A stretch of 64,000 bases of DNA, taken from the NCBI RefSeq assembly GCF_035481615.1, contig NZ_JAYKOT010000001.1, positions 1 to 64,000 on the forward strand, read 5' to 3'. Position numbers and translations under genes: made by a program. Shown here in pieces: positions 38,209 through 46,933 of the stretch (its first letter is position 1; the number at the start of each line of letters is the position of its first letter). The DNA comes from Citroniella saccharovorans (lineage in GTDB: Bacteria > Bacillota > Clostridia > Tissierellales > Peptoniphilaceae). The notes under the pieces were generated by a model. The model had not been told where the DNA came from. It worked only from the letters and a program-made list of their open reading frames with translations, and searched no databases.

Positions 38209-39753
38209 TTACCCTTCAATTAAAGACTTAGCAAAGTCCCTCATAGCTTCAGCAACTTGTTTTTTGATTTCTTCTTTTGGTAGTCCGCCTTGTTCTTCTT
38301 CAGCTTCTCCATTATTTCTTTCAAGAATTATAGAAACACCATCAAATAGGTTTGTCATTCTTCCTAGGAACAATGAACCCTTACCTATAATCATAGCTCT
38401 ATTTAAATCTCCTGTAGTTAAGTCATCTATACAGAATCCAAAATATGGAGCACCTGATGGGATATGTCCTTGAGTTGGAGCCCAACCTTCCATACCAGAT
38501 TCTGCGATAAATGCTGGCATTTCTTTCTTTTCTAGTTGTTTTTTCATAACTCCAAGAGCACCAATCATCTTCATGTTTGCTGCTGGAACATCTCCTGCTC
38601 CTGCTGGCTTAGTTATGTCTGGGTTTTGCATTTCTGAAGAGTATCTGTCAACATCCTTAACAGTAAGTCCAGCTTTTTCAAGTGGATTTGTAACTAAAGA
38701 TGTTATAACTGCTTGAGGAGATGAACCTGTTCCAACAGTATGTCTACCTACTAAGTCATTTCTTAAAATTGGAGATACTCCGTCATTTTCACTTATAAGT
38801 GCAGCAAAAGCTCCAACTACGTCTTCAATAATTGGTAGACCCTTCTTAACGTGGTCTTTACCATTCATACCTAGTTTTGCAGTTGATCCACCAGCAAGAA
38901 CTACAACATTCTTGAAAGTTCCAGCTGCAACGTGTGAAGTTGCTTGGATTAATGCATGAGTTGGCGCAGCACAGAAACCTCTAGCGTCAGAACCAGAAGC
39001 ATTTGTAAATCCTGCAAGTTCTGCAACGGACTTTGCAAAGTTTCCTCCACCTCTTTGGTTCATATCACCGCAGGCTTCTTCTGAACATTCGATTACATAT
39101 TCAACTGAATTAGGATCAATATTATTTTTGTCAATAAGGTTTAGAGCAGCAATAAGTCCTGATGCCTTAGCAACAAGATTTTCAAACATTACATGAGCTG
39201 AAAGGTTAACATCAACGTCATGAGCTCTCTTTACACATCCTACTAACTTATCTTGATTATATAGACCTTCAGCATGATCATCAACAAGCTTTTGAATAAA
39301 TTCAGGATCGTCTCCTTCACCTAATCTAGCTATTAAGTTATCGCCTATTAGTTTGTGGTTTGTAAGCTTTTCTTTTACTACAGCTGTAAATTCTTTTGAA
39401 AGATGTACTAGGTCAAATACGTCACATATCTTAATAAGACCAATGAATTCTTCTTGAGGAAGAATTTCACCTTTTTTACCGTCCTTTGAAGCACCAGTTA
39501 GATATTTGTCTTCGTCTGTCCAAGGTTGTTTAACTTCTTTTAATTTTCCATAGTATTCATTTCCAATGTAAACTTGGTTTGGAAGATAGTTTACAACTTG
39601 TTCGAAAGTTCTAATGTGCTTAGGAGCTTCCTTTAAATATTCTGAATCAGGATTAACTACTTTTTCAGTAGTTTGAGTTGTACCATTATTCATAATCATA
39701 TCTGGTGTATGAACTAGTACATAACTTGCAGCTTTTAATACCGGTTTAACCAT
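38209..39753 (-). CDS. grdC: Glycine reductase component C, beta subunit
   Basis: 514 residues with a thiolase/FabH-like fold. Motifs ECSEEACGDMNQRGGGNFAK (about 224-243) and GFCAAPTHALIQATSHVAAG (near 262-281) surround the conserved cysteines, and the C-terminal half carries GWAPTQGHIPSGAPYFG. Works with GrdD to form acetyl phosphate, giving one ATP per glycine through acetate kinase. An intrinsic terminator precedes it, so its level may be set below that of grdAB. AGGTATTTA ribosome site. Confidence 0.95.
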   Translation of the reverse strand: MVKPVLKAASYVLVHTPDMIMNNGTTQTTEKVVNPDSEYLKEAPKHIRTFEQVVNYLPNQVYIGNEYYGKLKEVKQPWTDEDKYLTGASKDGKKGEILPQEEFIGLIKICDVFDLVHLSKEFTAVVKEKLTNHKLIGDNLIARLGEGDDPEFIQKLVDDHAEGLYNQDKLVGCVKRAHDVDVNLSAHVMFENLVAKASGLIAALNLIDKNNIDPNSVEYVIECSEEACGDMNQRGGGNFAKSVAELAGFTNASGSDARGFCAAPTHALIQATSHVAAGTFKNVVVLAGGSTAKLGMNGKDHVKKGLPIIEDVVGAFAALISENDGVSPILRNDLVGRHTVGTGSSPQAVITSLVTNPLEKAGLTVKDVDRYSSEMQNPDITKPAGAGDVPAANMKMIGALGVMKKQLEKKEMPAFIAESGMEGWAPTQGHIPSGAPYFGFCIDDLTTGDLNRAMIIGKGSLFLGRMTNLFDGVSIILERNNGEAEEEQGGLPKEEIKKQVAEAMRDFAKSLIEG

Positions 39754-39788
39754 TAAATACCTCCAATTAATTTATTATATATTAAGCT

Positions 39789-39815
39789 AAAAAAAGGGGT
39801 GAGTAAATCACCCCT
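39789..39815 (-). terminator. Intrinsic terminator inside the grd operon, between grdB and grdC
   Basis: On the minus strand AGGGGTGA-TTTAC-TCACCCCT followed by seven T (39789-39795). It lies 12 bp after the grdB stop and about 36 bp before the grdC start. No separate promoter for grdC is evident, so it probably acts as a partial terminator. Confidence 0.8.
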
Positions 39816-39826
39816 AAATTTAAATC

Positions 39827-41143
39827 TTAAAATACTGAATTAAATACAGTTTGTCCATCAACTTCTGTTTGAAGAGCTCTAAGAGCTTCATCAACGATTT
39901 TTTCTCTTAAGTGGAATTCTTCCTCATGAGAAAGTTTTGGATCTCCTAATGGGTGAGGAATAGCTACAGCAGGAACAATTCTGTTAGCACCTACTGTTAA
40001 TGAAATAGGAGTTACTGTACATACGTGAACAACTGGGATTCCAGCTCTTTCAACTTCTTTATACATTGTTGCACCGCAACGTGTACAAGTACCTCACGTA
40101 GAAGTTAAAATAACTGCGTCTACTCCATCTGCAACTAATTCTTTTGAGAATTCTTCTGCAAAAGCTTTTGCATTAGCAACTGAAGTTCCGTTACCTACAG
40201 TTGAATAGAAATATCTATGAAGTTTTCCAATCTTACCTTCTTTTTCATATTTTCTAAGAACGTCAACTGGAATAACTCTGTCAAGGTCTTGGTTAGCGTA
40301 AGATGGGTCATATCCACCGTGAGCTGTAGCCCATTTTCCTTCAGTTAAATCATCAACGCCTTCAATATCATACTTTCCATAGTGAGAAGCTGAAGATGAT
40401 TCAATATGGTCAGGGTTACCAAATGGAACTGGTCCACCTGAAGATACTATAGCAATAGTTGCCTTAGTAATATCTTTAACTGCTGGATTTGGATCTACCT
40501 TGTCGAAGTTAGGCATTGGATATTCTGTAACGAATTCTTCTCCTCTTAACTTCTTAACAAGCATGTCGGCAGCTCTTTCAGCACCAACCTTATCTCTCCA
40601 AATGTTCTTTCTAACACCTCTAGCTATATAGCCTTCTTCATCTGGAGAACCAATTTCTTCTCCGTGAACAAGTTTCTTAGCCAAAGGAATAAGACTTTTC
40701 ATGGCTGCTCTCATACCTGCAGCACTGTTTTTTGTTGATACTATATAAATATCTTTTTTGTACATGTCGGCACCTGGGTTTTCGATGTACATTCCAGTTA
40801 TAGCTGGAATTCCAAGTTCCTCTTGTACTGCTTGTGTTATAGCACCTGCTGCAACTCCGTATCTACCAGCGTTAAAAGCAGGTCCCGCAATGAATAAATC
40901 TGGATCATATTTCTTAACCATTTCAAGGATAGTTTCTTTTGCTTTATCCATGTTTTCGCCGAAATATGAGTCCCCACAAATTACTGTAGCAACAATCTCA
41001 GCTTCGTCCTTAAATCCTGCTTGAATCGCAAGACCAGGTCCGATAACTTCTTCTTTTACTAAAGGTTCGATGTCAGCTTTTTCTTCTCCACCGATACCTG
41101 CGAAGAATTGGTTAATATAATGAACAATTTTTAATTTACCCAT
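39827..41143 (-). CDS. grdB: Glycine reductase component B, selenoprotein subunit gamma
   Basis: About 438 residues when the in-frame TGA at 40094-40096 is read as selenocysteine (codon 350), in VDAVILTST-U-GTCTRCGAT, the known GrdB redox site. The frame stays open on both sides and both halves align with GrdB. It binds glycine as a Schiff base with the GrdE pyruvoyl group and passes a carboxymethyl group to GrdA. The ATG at 41141-41143 has GAGGGGTG six bases upstream; a GTG three codons earlier lies inside that ribosome site and is rejected. Confidence 0.96.
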
Positions 41144-41178
41144 TAATTTCACCCCTCTCGTTATATATATTTTTTTAA

Positions 41179-41658
41179 TTAGTCTTTAAATTGAGTAAGT
41201 TCGTCTCTTATTTCTGTGATAGCTTCAGTTATTTCGTCAACATCAAGAACCATTTCCATCATACCAACTTGGTCTTCGTAAACACTTTCGTCTACTTCTT
41301 CTTTGAATTGCGGTTCTACTGCGTGATAAACTCTTAGTCCCAACTGGACTCCTGACAATGCACCTGCGAAAGTTGGGTCTCCACCTGTAACAGTTTCAGC
41401 AGCTAATGCTGTAGAATCAGCTTCTGATCCTCCTAAAACTACTACGATGTTTTCAGCGCCATACTTTTCAGCAAGCTCTTTAACCCTCTTTTGATTTTCT
41501 AGGTCCATTGCCCCTGCAGCGGTTCAGACGAAACACTCTGTAGCTGAAAATATAACTTCAGCAGGAGTTGTCTTAACGCATTCTTCTATAGCAGGTCCTG
41601 GAACGCCATCTCTATCACCGATAATGATGACTTTTCTTCCTTCTTGAAAAATTGCCAT
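41179..41658 (-). CDS. grdA: Glycine reductase selenoprotein A
   Basis: 159 residues when TGA at 41524-41526 is read as selenocysteine (codon 45) in the classical motif [15 protein letters not shown]. Downstream [20 protein letters not shown] is typical GrdA. It carries the carboxymethyl group from component B to component C on its selenol and is re-reduced by thioredoxin. ATG at 41656-41658 with GGAGATCG upstream. Conventional gene callers would begin at the internal Met-Asp-Leu and lose the catalytic N terminus. Thioredoxin genes, often next to grdA, are not in this window. Confidence 0.97.
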
Positions 41659-41756
41659 TTTTCGATCTCCTTTCGTTATCCTTTTAATATTTTGCCAAAT
41701 TTAAAATTTGAACTTTTAATAATTAGTTAATTTGTTACTTAGATATTAATATAATA

Positions 41757-43043
41757 TTAATATCCTGTTGCAGACATCTTATTAAATCCAAGTTCGTTTG
41801 TAGCTCCAGTAATAGCTTGGATTTCAACTTCTATTGATCCATCATCTCTTAGTGATCCCGCAGCACCACCAGCGATAATGTCAACATAATCAAGAGTACC
41901 TATAACCTTGTCAAGCTTTGGAAGTACGATTACTTCGTTAGCATTTCCACCAGTAACGCAAGCATCTGCTGCTGGGTCTGAGTCAGCTAATGATTGAGAA
42001 GCTCCGTCTCTTCCTGCATATTCATCAGTTATAATAACTTGAGCAATGCCTTTTGCTGCTAGTTTCTTAGAGTTCATAATAAGGTCAGTATCTGGGTTAC
42101 CAAAACCTTCTTGAGATACTACAGCCCCATCTGCTCCTAAGAATTCAGCTAATTTAGCTGTCATATTAGATGATCTTTCCTTGTCAGCTAAATATACGTT
42201 TTCGTTTGTAACGATAACTCCCATGAAGTTGATATCTTTTCCATGTTTTCCATAAAGAGCTCTAACAACTGGATTGTTTTGGTGATGGTAAGTTGTATTC
42301 TTATCGCAAGCAGATACACAGTTACCTGAGCAAATAGCTCCGTCCATTGATTCTGTTGGATAAAGGATTGTTGGAATAATTTGTTTTCCATCTACTCCAT
42401 AAACATAAGTGTCATGAAGAAGTCCTTGTGTTTGAATCATTTGAACATAAACTACCTTTGGTAGATCTGGATATTCTTTAGCTTGTTCGAAGATAGGCTT
42501 AGTTTCGAAAGTTTCAACTTCATCTGGTTCAACTTCTCTACCAGCTTCTCCAAGATAAGCTGCAACTTTTAGGCCAGCCATTCTAATAGCCTTTTCATGA
42601 GCATGTGATTCTAGTTTTTCATCTCTAGTAATGTTTAAAACAACATTGTTTAGTTTTGAAAATGGAGTAAAATCTGCTCCTGGGCCAGTCATGTCAACGA
42701 TTCCTTCTTGGAATCCGACAACCTTACCAACTGTCATAACAGCAGCACCCTTTAATACATGAGTTCTGCCTGAACCAACTTGTACAACATTGTTGATCAT
42801 TCCAGGGAATACTCCGCCTGGTCCATCAACCTTAACACGTGGTTCAATAACGTCCTTTACTGGTGTGATTCTTACACTCTCACCAGGTCTTGCTAGTTCT
42901 ACGTCTACATTTGTGATGTGTTCATCTTCCATTACAAGATCAATTATCTCTTGTTTGTTTACATAAAGTACATGATCTTCTACTTTAGTTTTTTCTCCGA
43001 ATTGAACATCATTAATAAGGATATTTCCTAATTCAAGACGCAT
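41757..43043 (-). CDS. grdE: Glycine reductase component B, alpha/beta proprotein
   Basis: 428 residues. Autocleaved at Asn-Cys in ICSGNCVSACDKNTTYHHQN (about 237-256), turning the cysteine into the pyruvoyl group that binds the glycine amine. N-terminal MRLELGNILINDVQFGEKT and C-terminal GAAGSLRDDGSIEVEIQAIT are typical of GrdE rather than of sarcosine or betaine homologues, though substrate class is judged by motif memory. First gene of the operon, AGGAGGTGAG ribosome site. Confidence 0.95.
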   Translation of the reverse strand: MRLELGNILINDVQFGEKTKVEDHVLYVNKQEIIDLVMEDEHITNVDVELARPGESVRITPVKDVIEPRVKVDGPGGVFPGMINNVVQVGSGRTHVLKGAAVMTVGKVVGFQEGIVDMTGPGADFTPFSKLNNVVLNITRDEKLESHAHEKAIRMAGLKVAAYLGEAGREVEPDEVETFETKPIFEQAKEYPDLPKVVYVQMIQTQGLLHDTYVYGVDGKQIIPTILYPTESMDGAICSGNCVSACDKNTTYHHQNNPVVRALYGKHGKDINFMGVIVTNENVYLADKERSSNMTAKLAEFLGADGAVVSQEGFGNPDTDLIMNSKKLAAKGIAQVIITDEYAGRDGASQSLADSDPAADACVTGGNANEVIVLPKLDKVIGTLDYVDIIAGGAAGSLRDDGSIEVEIQAITGATNELGFNKMSATGY

Positions 43044-43134
43044 AAACTCACCTCCTAATTTTTTAGACTAATTTTAACCTATAAGGTTTACTTATAACGA
43101 GGGACAGATAATATTTATATCCATCCTCACTATT

Positions 43135-43163
43135 ATTATATACCCACATTTGCAAATATACAA
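43135..43163 (-). promoter_or_regulatory. Promoter of the glycine reductase operon
   Basis: On the minus strand TTGTAT (43158-43163), a 17-bp spacer and TATAAT (43135-43140), giving a leader of about 85 nt before grdE. I looked for a glycine riboswitch in that leader and saw none; only a small AACC/GGTT hairpin is present. Confidence 0.7.
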
Positions 43164-43518
43164 CACTTATATCAAAAGTCAATATAATTTTTTTATAATT
43201 TGCGTGGATTTTTAAAATCTACTCAGTCTTTGATAGATATATTTAATTTATCCATAAGATTTATTAATAACTTAAGAATAATTAAATCAAAAACCAAGCT
43301 TATTTTTATAATATCATAGATTTTTTAAATTGTCAAATATCATTTTTTTAACTTTTTAACTATTATATAAATTTTTGCGATAAAGTTTTCTTATCATTTA
43401 AAAATATAATAGAAATTCTAAAATAAAATATAATTACTAAAATTAATGTAAATAAAATTTAAAAAATAAAATTAATATATTTTAATTTAATATTTTTTTA
43501 CTCATTTATTTATTTTGC
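43164..43518. other. AT-rich divergent intergenic region
   Basis: Between the grd promoter (minus) and the pepF promoter (plus). Very AT-rich with no ORF, repeat or RNA that I can support. Confidence 0.5.
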
Positions 43519-43547
43519 TTGATAAGTTTTTATTAGTGATATAAAAT
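43519..43547 (+). promoter_or_regulatory. Promoter of pepF
   Basis: TTGATA (43519-43524), a 17-bp spacer and TAAAAT (43542-43547), followed by ribosome site GAGGTGATT before the ATG at 43565. Confidence 0.6.
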
Positions 43548-43564
43548 TGTCTTGAGGTGATTAA

Positions 43565-45262
43565 ATGGATACTACAAAATTTAAAGATTATAAATATGAA
43601 AGAATTGATTTTGATAAAGAAATTAATTTTTTAAATGATTTAAGAGAGAAATTTATAAATGCTAAAAGTGCAGAAGAAGCTAAAGAAATTATTCTTAATT
43701 TTGATAAAAAAAATAAGGAGCTTTCTACCACTTGTTCCCTATGCTTTATAAGAAATAGTATAGATACTAAGGATAGTTTCTATAAGGCTGAAAAAGACTT
43801 TTTAGATGAACATCTACCAATCTACGATGTTTGCAAAAATAAATTTTATGAAGAAATTCTTTCTTCTAAATTTAGAAAAGAACTTGAAGGCTTTTTTGGA
43901 AAACATTACTTTGAACTTTTGGAATGTTTCACTATTTTTAAGGAAGAAGGTATTGAGTATCTTCAAAAAATAAATAAACTAACTACTGAATATGACGAGC
44001 TTATAGCTTCAGCTGAAATAGAGTACAAGGGAAAAATATATAATCTTTCTCAGTTAACTCCTTTTTCTCAATCTGAAGATAGGAAGGAAAGAAAGGAAGT
44101 ATCAGAGCTTACTACTAAGTTCTTTATAGATAATGAAGAAAAATTTGATAATATCTACGATCAGCTTGTTAAACAAAGACATGAAATGGCTAAGGCTCTT
44201 GGCTATGATTCATTCATTGACTACCAATATAAAAATCTTATGAGAGTAGACTATAACAAGGAAGATGTAGCAAAGTATAGAGATTTTGTAAGGGAATATG
44301 TAACACCTGTTTATTTAAAACTTAGGGAAATGCAAAAAGAAAGAACCTGTCTAGATTCTCTAAAATACTATGATACTTCATTTAAATTTAAAGACGGAAA
44401 TGCCTTCCCTAAAGGAAGCACAGAAGAAAAATTAGAAAAAGCTAAAAAAATGTACCACGAGCTTTCTAATGAAACTGCAAAATTCATAGATTTTATGACT
44501 GAAAAAGAACTTTTTGACCTAGAAAGTAAACCTGGTAAGGCTGGAGGCGGCTACTGTACAACCTTAGATGAATATAATGCTCCTTTCGTTTTCGCAAACT
44601 TTAATGGAACTACTCATGATGTGGAAGTTTTAACTCATGAATTAGGACATGCTTTTCAATCATATACTTCAAGTGATGGTAGACTTGAGGAATATATATG
44701 GCCAACTTATGAAGCCTGCGAAATCCACTCTATGAGTATGGAGTTTTTAACTTGGCCTTGGATGGAGCTTTTCTTTGGAGAAGATACAAATAAATTTAAA
44801 TTTTCACACCTTGATGGTGCTATAAGCTTTATACCTTATGGAGTTACTGTAGATGAATTTCAGCACTGGGTTTATGAAAATCCATACGCTAGTCCAGAAG
44901 AAAGAAAAAGAAAATATAGTGAAATTGAAAGAAAATATAGACCAGACATCGACTACGATGACAATGAATTTTTAAAGAAGGGAACTTATTGGTATAGACA
45001 AGGACATATTTTCTCAACTCCTTTCTATTATATAGACTATACTCTTGCTCAAGTTTTAGCCTTCCAATTCTTACTAAAATCACTTGACGATAGACAAATG
45101 GCTTTTAAGGACTACCTTAACATTTGTAAAACTGGAGGTATAAAATCTTTCTTTGGAATAATAGAAGATGGAAATCTTAAAAATCCTATGAAAGATGGCG
45201 TAATAGAAGATATACTTCCTAAACTTTTAAAAATCTTGGAAGATTTAAAAGAAAATATTTAA
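43565..45262 (+). CDS. pepF: M3-family oligoendopeptidase (PepF type)
   Basis: 565 residues. The zinc site HELGHAFQ lies near 358-365 with the third ligand glutamate in EACEIHSMSMEF near 384-395, as in thimet/PepF enzymes. GGGYCTTLDEYNAPFVFANF just before the zinc site is also characteristic. It hydrolyses short peptides in the cytoplasm, feeding amino acid fermentation. The following lipoprotein gene starts 17 bp after its stop and may be cotranscribed. Confidence 0.94.
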   Translation: MDTTKFKDYKYERIDFDKEINFLNDLREKFINAKSAEEAKEIILNFDKKNKELSTTCSLCFIRNSIDTKDSFYKAEKDFLDEHLPIYDVCKNKFYEEILSSKFRKELEGFFGKHYFELLECFTIFKEEGIEYLQKINKLTTEYDELIASAEIEYKGKIYNLSQLTPFSQSEDRKERKEVSELTTKFFIDNEEKFDNIYDQLVKQRHEMAKALGYDSFIDYQYKNLMRVDYNKEDVAKYRDFVREYVTPVYLKLREMQKERTCLDSLKYYDTSFKFKDGNAFPKGSTEEKLEKAKKMYHELSNETAKFIDFMTEKELFDLESKPGKAGGGYCTTLDEYNAPFVFANFNGTTHDVEVLTHELGHAFQSYTSSDGRLEEYIWPTYEACEIHSMSMEFLTWPWMELFFGEDTNKFKFSHLDGAISFIPYGVTVDEFQHWVYENPYASPEERKRKYSEIERKYRPDIDYDDNEFLKKGTYWYRQGHIFSTPFYYIDYTLAQVLAFQFLLKSLDDRQMAFKDYLNICKTGGIKSFFGIIEDGNLKNPMKDGVIEDILPKLLKILEDLKENI

Positions 45263-45278
45263 CTAGGAGAAAATAGGA

Positions 45279-46109
45279 TTGAAATTATTTAAAAATCTAC
45301 TAATTATGACTCTTGTCATTTTATCTTTAGCCTCTTGTAGCAAAAAAGATCCAAAAGATTCTTTAGAAAAAGAAACAAAGATAAGTGAAAACGATAAAAA
45401 AGATAGTAATGATTCAAAGGAAAAATTTGTAGAAAAAAAGAATAAAGATGAAAAGAAAAATAAAAATGATGAAGAAAAAAAGGATCTAAATAAAGATAAG
45501 GATTCTAAAGACAAAAAAGAAAATCCAAAAGATAAAAAAGAAGAAGATGAACCTTCGAACAAAGACTCTAATTCAAGCCAAAATACTTCCATTTCTGAAA
45601 AAGATTATAAACTTTTTAAAGATATATATATGGAAATGGAAAATTACGAGGACGAAGATACAGCTTACAATGAAATTTCTAAAAAACATAATATGACTGT
45701 TGAAGAGTTAAAAGAATTTATGGCTCAAAATAGTGATGCTGCTAGTGAAAGGCTCATGGAAGAAGTTGAAAATGACTTTAAACTAAAGGATAATTATGCT
45801 GAAGAATTTAAAGAAGAAATAAAAAAAGCTGCAATAAATGAAATTCTTGCTCTAGAAAAAAAGGGAGATCTCTCAAGCGAAAATCTAACAGTTCAGCTCT
45901 ATACAAATGAACTTGTTAAAGATAAAAATGGTGAAACTTATGAGTTTAACTATGGAGTTTTTGGAAGTGTAACTTTAGGCGATAGCCCTATAGATGTAGA
46001 TTTAGCACTTGGATTTAAATCTTTAGATGATTTAAAAAATTCAAAAGCAGGACTTTTAACTTATTTTAGCTCATCTGGAATTGTAAAAAGCAATATAGAT
46101 AACGAGTAA
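45279..46109 (+). CDS. Predicted lipoprotein with a long Lys/Asp-rich spacer
   Basis: 276 residues from a TTG start with AGGAG nine bases upstream. Signal LLIMTLVILSLASC, lipid cysteine near 20. Residues about 21-108 are low complexity (Lys, Asp, Glu, Asn, Ser), like a cell-wall-spanning tether. About 110-205 is predicted helical (SKKHNMTVEELKEFMAQNSD), and the C-terminal 65 residues form a putative small domain (YEFNYGVFGSVTLGD). No family recognised. A terminator hairpin begins 2 bp after its stop codon and is duplicated beyond a 200-bp repeat. Confidence 0.78.
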   Translation: MKLFKNLLIMTLVILSLASCSKKDPKDSLEKETKISENDKKDSNDSKEKFVEKKNKDEKKNKNDEEKKDLNKDKDSKDKKENPKDKKEEDEPSNKDSNSSQNTSISEKDYKLFKDIYMEMENYEDEDTAYNEISKKHNMTVEELKEFMAQNSDAASERLMEEVENDFKLKDNYAEEFKEEIKKAAINEILALEKKGDLSSENLTVQLYTNELVKDKNGETYEFNYGVFGSVTLGDSPIDVDLALGFKSLDDLKNSKAGLLTYFSSSGIVKSNIDNE

Positions 46110-46110
46110 A

Positions 46111-46126
46111 GGCGGGTTTTCCCGCC
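46111..46126 (+). terminator. Inner hairpin after the lipoprotein gene (terminator duplicate without T run)
   Basis: GGCGGG-TTTT-CCCGCC, 2 bp after the stop codon. Not followed by T but by the 200-bp repeat, so it is probably no longer a working terminator. Confidence 0.7.
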
Positions 46127-46326
46127 TCAAGTTGTTGACAAAGTAGCAAAATCCAAAAGGTAGCGTTCCATACGAAAGAAATTGTAAGAAATTTAAATTG
46201 AAATAATCCGCCCGTAAATCGCACTGTTTGAGCGTTAGCGAGTTTGCGATTTACAGGATTATGAGAGTTAGAATTTCTCAATTTCTGCAGTCGGAAAAGC
46301 GTTTTTGGATTTTGTCTACACTCTGA
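46127..46326 (+). repeat. 200-bp structured repeat element, copy 2, nested between duplicated terminators
   Basis: Same length as 13894-14093 and nearly identical in sequence. Long-range pairing: CAAAATCCAAAA (46147-46158) with TTTTGGATTTTG (46303-46314); AGAAATTG with CAATTTCT; ATAATCC with GGATTAT; GTAAATCGCA (46214-46223) with TGCGATTTAC (46245-46254). Flanked by GGCGGG-TTTT-CCCGCC on one side and GGCGGG-GTTT-CCCGCC on the other. In both copies the element lies in the same orientation relative to the gene upstream of it. Non-autonomous mobile element is the best reading. Confidence 0.82.
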
Positions 46327-46350
46327 GGCGGGGTTTCCCGCCTTTTTTTT
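46327..46350 (+). terminator. Outer terminator after the repeat
   Basis: GGCGGG-GTTT-CCCGCC (46327-46342) followed by eight T. Near-identical to the inner hairpin 200 bp upstream. Confidence 0.88.
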
Positions 46351-46454
46351 ACTTATAAAAGAATAAATTTCTTAAGTCTTTTCTATTAATTTATTTAACT
46401 TTAATTTTACATGTACTTTAACTTTATTTAATCTAAATAGTGTAATATATACTT

Positions 46455-46612
46455 GTAGAGAATTTAAAAGCTTCTTTTTCTTATTTATTATACGTTTTTT
46501 CTTCCTCCCTATTTGAAAATATTGATTATAACAAATTAGAAGCTTTTTCTATATTTTAAAAAAGCTCAATATTTAGCTTTTTTTAAGGCAGAAGACATTC
46601 TGCTTTTTTTTG
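46455..46612 (+). other. Possible small structured transcript ending in tandem terminators
   Basis: AAAAGCTTCT (46466-46475) pairs perfectly with AGAAGCTTTT (46538-46547). Two hairpins with T runs follow: AAAAAGCT...AGCTTTTT (46559-46584) and GCAGAAGACATTCTGC (46588-46603) with eight T. No ORF is present. It could be a small RNA or the decayed end of a lost gene; no clear promoter is seen. The rest of 46351-46860 shows nothing I can name. Confidence 0.3.
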
Positions 46613-46860
46613 TAGCATTTAAATTAAGAAGTAAAATCTTAGTAGAGTAGAAAAAAATAAAGTCTTACTTTTACTAATTATAAAGCTACTTTTAAGCTAA
46701 GTTTCTAATCCTTTCTAAGATTCTAAAATTAAAAAATGTATGTAGTAGTTTTTTTAAGTAATTTTTAATAATAGTTATTAATTTATAGCTAAAATACTAG
46801 ACTTTAAACTATTTATTTAAATGGATTCAAATATAGCAGTATTATTTTTTCCCTAAATAA

Positions 46861-46897
46861 AACTAACCCAAGGAATAATAATCCCTGGGTTAGTTTT
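46861..46897 (-). terminator. Terminator of the SsuABC-type operon
   Basis: AACTAACCCA at 46861-46870 pairs with TGGGTTAGTT at 46886-46895, with a further inner partial stem. On the minus strand a T-rich run follows. Confidence 0.85.
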
Positions 46898-46933
46898 TAT
46901 TCTAGAAATATTCTAATTTTCTTTTATAAAGAA

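Noticed and set aside
41179..41508. A 109-residue protein starting MDLENQ as a complete gene.
   Set aside because: It is the part of GrdA after the selenocysteine codon; the true start is ATG at 41656-41658.
43044..43134. Possible glycine riboswitch ahead of grdE.
   Set aside because: The expected tandem aptamer cores are not visible in the roughly 85-nt leader; it is too short for a tandem glycine aptamer.
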